Below are positions 5,854 through 9,069 of a stretch of DNA of 9,069 bases, one piece after another. Source of the DNA: Phycisphaerales bacterium (GTDB lineage: Bacteria; Planctomycetota; Phycisphaerae; Phycisphaerales; UBA1924); contig JAIEQQ010000690.1 in the NCBI GenBank assembly GCA_019747615.1, positions 1-9,069 on the forward strand, given 5' to 3'. A program made the position numbers and the translations under genes. Every line of letters starts with the position of its first letter. Position 1 is the stretch's first letter. The notes under the pieces are model-generated. The model had not been told where the DNA came from. It did not search any database and saw nothing but the letters and a program-made list of their open reading frames with translations.

Positions 5854-8019
5854 ATGACCGTGACCAAGACCGATGTCTCCACGATGCCCACGACCAACCG
5901 GCCGATGAACGCCGGGCAATCCGTCGCCGACGACACGTCGCGACTGGACGGCATCGCCAAGGTCACCGGCGCCGCCAAGTACGGGCGCGACAAGTACCCC
6001 GCCGGCTGCCTCTTCGCGTCATTCATCCGCTGCCCCTGGGGCAAGGCGGAACTGGTGAGCCACAGCGCCGACGAGGTGCAGAAGCTCCCCGGCGTCGTCG
6101 AGGTCAATGTCTCGCGGAAGGAAGGTCTGTACCACGGGCGCGACATGGGGTACATCTGTGCCGAGTCGCCACTGGCGCTCAAACGCGCGATGGAAGCGCT
6201 CCGCCCGGTGTGGAAGCGCAGCGAAGTCAAGACATTGATCGAAGACGACATCGACAAAGAGCCCGAGCCCGACATCGACACGAGCAAACTCCTTGATGGC
6301 GCGCAGCTCAAGCTCGAAGCCATCTACTCGACCGCCTGCCAGACGCACTCGTCCCTCGAAACTCACGGCTGCGTCGTCGATCATCAGGGCGACTCCGCCA
6401 CCGTCTGGGCTTCAACCCAAGGCACCTTCGGCTTCCGCGATGGCCTCGGCGAAGCACTCAAGCTCGACGCCAGCCAGTTCGAGGTCAAGTGCGAGTACAT
6501 CGGCGGCGGCTTCGGCTCGAAGCTCGGCGGGCCGGGCAAAGAGGGCTTGCTCGCCGCGAGGCTTTCGCAGAAGCTCCGCAAGCCGGTCTATGTCTTCTGC
6601 GATCGTCGCGAGGAACACCTGGACACCGGCAACCGCCCCAGCAGCCGCACGCTCGTGCGCCTCGGCGTTCAGCGCGACGGCACCATCGTCGGCGGCCAGA
6701 TCCAGACCTGGGGCGGCGTTGGCGTCGCCCGCGGCGGCGGCGGCTGCACCGTCCCCTCCAATCGCTACAAGCTCGGCCAGATCAGCAAAGACCACAAAGA
6801 CGTCGGCTTCAACGCCGGCGGCCCGCGCGCCATGAGAGCCCCCGGCCATCCGCAGGGCTCCTTCGCCGAGGAGTTGATGCTCGACGAAGTCGCAACCCTC
6901 GCAAAGATCGATCCGCTGGACCTGCGCATGCGGCTGGCCTCCAGCGTCCTGCAGGAGCAGATGCGCCTGGGTGCCAAGCTCATCGGCTGGGAGGATCGCA
7001 AGCTCACCGGCTCGCAGACCGGCGTCATCCGCACCGGTTATGGGCTCGGCACCGCGTCTTGGGGCTCTGCCGGCTCGCTGGCCGAGGCCGAGGTCGTCAT
7101 CCATCGCGATGGCAGCGTCGAAGCCCGCACGGGCGCACAGGACATCGGCACCGGGTATCGCACGATCATGGCGATCGTCGCCGCGGAGGCGATCGGCGTG
7201 CCGGTCGGCATCGTTCGGTGCAGCGTCGGCAGCAGCCGCCTTCCCAGCGGCCCCGGCTCTGGCGGCAGCATCACTTCGCCGATCATGGCGCCGACGATGC
7301 GGATGGCCGCCGAGGACGCCAGAGAGAAGCTCCTCGCAGTCGTCGCTTCGACGAAGAAACTTGAGCTCGCCTCACTGCGCATCGATGGCGGCGAAATCCT
7401 GCTGGATGCCAAGGCGATCATGAGCTTCAAGGACGCGTGCGCCCTGCTCCCGTCCGACGCGATCACCGGGCGGAACGCCGGCCGCAAGCGCGCCGAGGAA
7501 CGCGGGCACAGCAACGGCGTCCAGTTCGTCAAGGCCACCGTCGATACCGAGACCGGCGTCATCCGCGTCCAGCGTGTCATCGCCATTCAATCCTGCGGCA
7601 AGGTTCTGTGCCGGAAAACCGCCGAGAGCCAGATCATCGGCGGCGTCATCCAAGGCCTCAGCTACGCGATGTTTGAGAACCGCCTGCTTGATCGCGTCAC
7701 CGGCGCGATGGTCAACCCGAACTTCGAGTGGTATCGCATCCTCGGCCCCAATGACATGCCCCACATCGAGCCGATCCTCTGGAGCAAGGGCCAGACGAAG
7801 GTCTGCGCTCTGGGCGAGCCGCCAGTGATCCCCACCGCCGGCGCACTGGCCGCGGCGGTCTTCAACGCGATCGGTGCGCCCGTCCGTTCCACGCCGATGT
7901 CGCCGGACAAGGTTCTCGCCGCCGTCGCTTCGGGTGCGAAGAACGAGCGAGGTGCGCCCGCCGTGAACCCGCCGCCAAATCGCAAACCCGAAAACCTGAA
8001 GCCCGGAGGTGGCGCTTGA
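5854..8019 (+). CDS. Molybdopterin-binding subunit of xanthine dehydrogenase/aldehyde oxidase family (PaoC-like)
   Basis: This 721-residue catalytic subunit hydroxylates an aldehyde or N-heterocycle at a Mo-pterin site, with water as oxygen source. The N-terminal domain starts at about residue 30 with RLDGIAKVTGAAKYGRD, the usual opening of the family. Mo-cofactor motifs follow: GGGFGSK (217-223), RAMRAPGHPQG (325-335), GAQDIGTG (427-434) with Gln429, a Gly/Ser-rich PSGPGSGGS (464-472), and ALGEPPVIPTAG (652-663), in which Glu655 is the expected catalytic base. Length matches E. coli PaoC (732). There is no signal peptide, consistent with export together with the Tat-bearing FeS subunit. The last 30 or so residues are a Pro/Lys/Gly-rich tail beyond the usual end. 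The ATG at 5854 has AGGA 7 bases upstream. The substrate cannot be told from sequence; aldehyde oxidation is the analogy, and a heterocycle such as isoquinoline is an alternative. Confidence 0.94.
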   Translation: MTVTKTDVSTMPTTNRPMNAGQSVADDTSRLDGIAKVTGAAKYGRDKYPAGCLFASFIRCPWGKAELVSHSADEVQKLPGVVEVNVSRKEGLYHGRDMGYICAESPLALKRAMEALRPVWKRSEVKTLIEDDIDKEPEPDIDTSKLLDGAQLKLEAIYSTACQTHSSLETHGCVVDHQGDSATVWASTQGTFGFRDGLGEALKLDASQFEVKCEYIGGGFGSKLGGPGKEGLLAARLSQKLRKPVYVFCDRREEHLDTGNRPSSRTLVRLGVQRDGTIVGGQIQTWGGVGVARGGGGCTVPSNRYKLGQISKDHKDVGFNAGGPRAMRAPGHPQGSFAEELMLDEVATLAKIDPLDLRMRLASSVLQEQMRLGAKLIGWEDRKLTGSQTGVIRTGYGLGTASWGSAGSLAEAEVVIHRDGSVEARTGAQDIGTGYRTIMAIVAAEAIGVPVGIVRCSVGSSRLPSGPGSGGSITSPIMAPTMRMAAEDAREKLLAVVASTKKLELASLRIDGGEILLDAKAIMSFKDACALLPSDAITGRNAGRKRAEERGHSNGVQFVKATVDTETGVIRVQRVIAIQSCGKVLCRKTAESQIIGGVIQGLSYAMFENRLLDRVTGAMVNPNFEWYRILGPNDMPHIEPILWSKGQTKVCALGEPPVIPTAGALAAAVFNAIGAPVRSTPMSPDKVLAAVASGAKNERGAPAVNPPPNRKPENLKPGGGA
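8005..8009 (+). promoter_or_regulatory. Shine-Dalgarno GGAGG that fixes a TTG start
   Basis: A perfect GGAGG lies 6 bases before the TTG at 8016. It sits inside the last codons of the Mo subunit gene and decides the start of the FAD subunit, which has no ATG near its conserved N-terminus. Confidence 0.8.
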
Positions 8020-9069
8020 ACCGCTTTACGTTGGTTAGGCCGAAGTCGTACGCGGACGCCTCGGGCGTGCTCACCTCCAAGACGTACTCGCTCCCGGTGC
8101 TGAAGGCCGGCGGGCTTGATGTGCTCGATCACATGAAGGAAGGGCTGTGGTCGCCCGATGCGCTGGTGGATGTCAAGCGGCTGATGCCGGCGGATCAGCG
8201 TGAGCCGATTGCCGCTTTTTCTGCTGACGTGAACCGGTCGCTGACCGCTCCACCGCCGCCAAAGTGGTCGAGCGACAACGGTTTCGTCCACGTGGCTGCC
8301 TCGGCGCTGCTCGCTGATGTCGCCGCCAGCCCGCAAGTGCTCGGGTCGTCGCCGGTCGTTGCGCAATCGCTCGGCTCTGCCGCGACGCCGCAGGTGCGCA
8401 ACGTCGGCACGGTCGCTGGCAACTTGCTCCAGCGTCCGCGGTGTTGGTACTACCGCCAGCAGCAGTTTGACTGCCTGAAAAAGGGCGGCTCGCAGTGCTT
8501 CGCGGTCGAAGGCGAGAACACGTACCACGCGATCTTCGGCCCCGGCCCGTGCCACATCGTTCACCCGTCGAACCTTGCCCCGGCGCTCATGGTCTGCAAC
8601 GGGCGCGTTGACCTCATCGGCGGCAAGCGTGACAGTCTCAAGATCAGCGAGCTCTTCCACATGCCCGAGAAAGGCATCACGAGCGAGCACAATCTCGAGC
8701 CGGGCGAGATCATCACGCACATCAGGTTCGATGCGCGCCCCATCAGCGGCTTCTATTCGATCAAGCACAAGCAGAGCTTCGATTGGCCGCTGGTCTTCGC
8801 GTGCGTCGCGCTGGCGATGGAGGGCGACAAGATCAGCGCCGCGTCGGTGTGCGCTGGCGCGGTGGCACCGGTGCCGTGGATGTTGCCGAGCGTCGCCGCG
8901 GCTCTCGTGGGCGTCTCACCCGATGACGACGCCGCCATCACCGCGGCGTGCGCCAAGGCCGGCGAAGGCGCCAAGCCGATGCGCGACAACGGCTACAAGG
9001 TCCAGCTCCTCAGCGTCGCCGTCAAACGCGCGATCCTCGTCGCGCTCAAGAAGCCCGTGCCGGGCCAGG
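8016..9069 (+). CDS. FAD-binding subunit with predicted [4Fe-4S] site (PaoB-like), 3' end cut by window
   Basis: The frame is open from TTG 8016 to the edge (351 residues). TTG overlaps the Mo subunit TGA (TTGA), so translation is probably coupled. The start MNRFTLVRPKSYADA matches the family N-terminus. FAD-contact regions are LKAGGLDVLDHMK (29-41) and TPQVRNVGTVAGNLLQR (124-140). Four cysteines, Cys143, Cys153, Cys161 and Cys179 (RCWYYR, FDC, SQCFA, GPCHI), sit in the inserted loop where E. coli PaoB carries a [4Fe-4S] cluster, as recalled from its RCPYF, PCNKR, SGCAALEG and EACIA segments. The FAD passes electrons onward to a periplasmic acceptor. The C-terminal CO-dehydrogenase flavoprotein domain (about 244-345) is nearly complete, and NGYKVQLLSVAVKRAI matches the family's end, so few residues should be missing. 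A Pro-rich insert (APPPPKW, 78-84) and Leu34 where AGGT is usual are differences from PaoB. Confidence 0.92.
   Translation, partial: MNRFTLVRPKSYADASGVLTSKTYSLPVLKAGGLDVLDHMKEGLWSPDALVDVKRLMPADQREPIAAFSADVNRSLTAPPPPKWSSDNGFVHVAASALLADVAASPQVLGSSPVVAQSLGSAATPQVRNVGTVAGNLLQRPRCWYYRQQQFDCLKKGGSQCFAVEGENTYHAIFGPGPCHIVHPSNLAPALMVCNGRVDLIGGKRDSLKISELFHMPEKGITSEHNLEPGEIITHIRFDARPISGFYSIKHKQSFDWPLVFACVALAMEGDKISAASVCAGAVAPVPWMLPSVAAALVGVSPDDDAAITAACAKAGEGAKPMRDNGYKVQLLSVAVKRAILVALKKPVPGQ

Noticed and set aside
6412..7104. - strand Ala-rich frame of 230 codons inside the Mo subunit gene
   Set aside because: Antisense shadow; the Mo subunit motifs on the + strand are unambiguous.
7662..8768. - strand reading frame of 368 codons opposite the Mo/FAD subunit junction
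   Set aside because: Crosses two well-supported genes on the other strand and has no family motif.

Overview
The window is about 9 kb of GC-rich, gene-dense bacterial DNA. It carries flagellar genes, a COG1579 coiled-coil/Zn-ribbon protein, molybdenum-cofactor genes, and a PaoABC-type molybdenum hydroxylase operon. The gene mix, the GC bias and the CTGAAGGC / GGCACTGGGCA style intergenic repeats suggest a Planctomycetota bacterium, perhaps of the Phycisphaerae. That assignment is an inference from general character, not from a marker gene.

Left part (1-1799, + strand): the 3' two-thirds or so of the flagellar hook protein gene flgE runs in from the left edge. After a 166-bp gap comes a FliL-like basal-body membrane protein. 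A 306-bp convergent intergenic region (1800-2105) follows. It has no gene but holds short direct repeats and small hairpins.

Middle part (2106-4967, - strand): reading leftwards, a YiiM-type MOSC-domain protein overlaps moaA by 4 bp (ATGA), so the two are probably translationally coupled. After a 163-bp gap comes the COG1579 protein (CdsZ/FlgZ-like), whose gene points toward the flagellar genes.

Right part (5147-9069, + strand): this operon is transcribed divergently from the MOSC-moaA pair. It encodes three subunits of a periplasmic aldehyde-oxidoreductase-like enzyme: a Tat-targeted 2x[2Fe-2S] subunit, the molybdopterin subunit, and an FAD subunit that also has four cysteines placed as for a [4Fe-4S] cluster. 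The last gene starts with TTG, overlaps the previous stop, and runs off the right edge only slightly short of its expected end.

The divergent promoter region (4968-5146) has a perfect palindrome, CAGTATACTG, containing a -10-like TATACT on both strands. It also has a very G-rich tract with seven runs of at least three G in the probable 5' leader of the hydroxylase operon. The functional logic is a small molybdenum locus: MoaA starts molybdopterin synthesis, the MOSC protein is itself a likely molybdopterin user, and the divergent operon encodes a large molybdoenzyme. I see no tRNA, rRNA, CRISPR array, insertion sequence or clear novel defence system.
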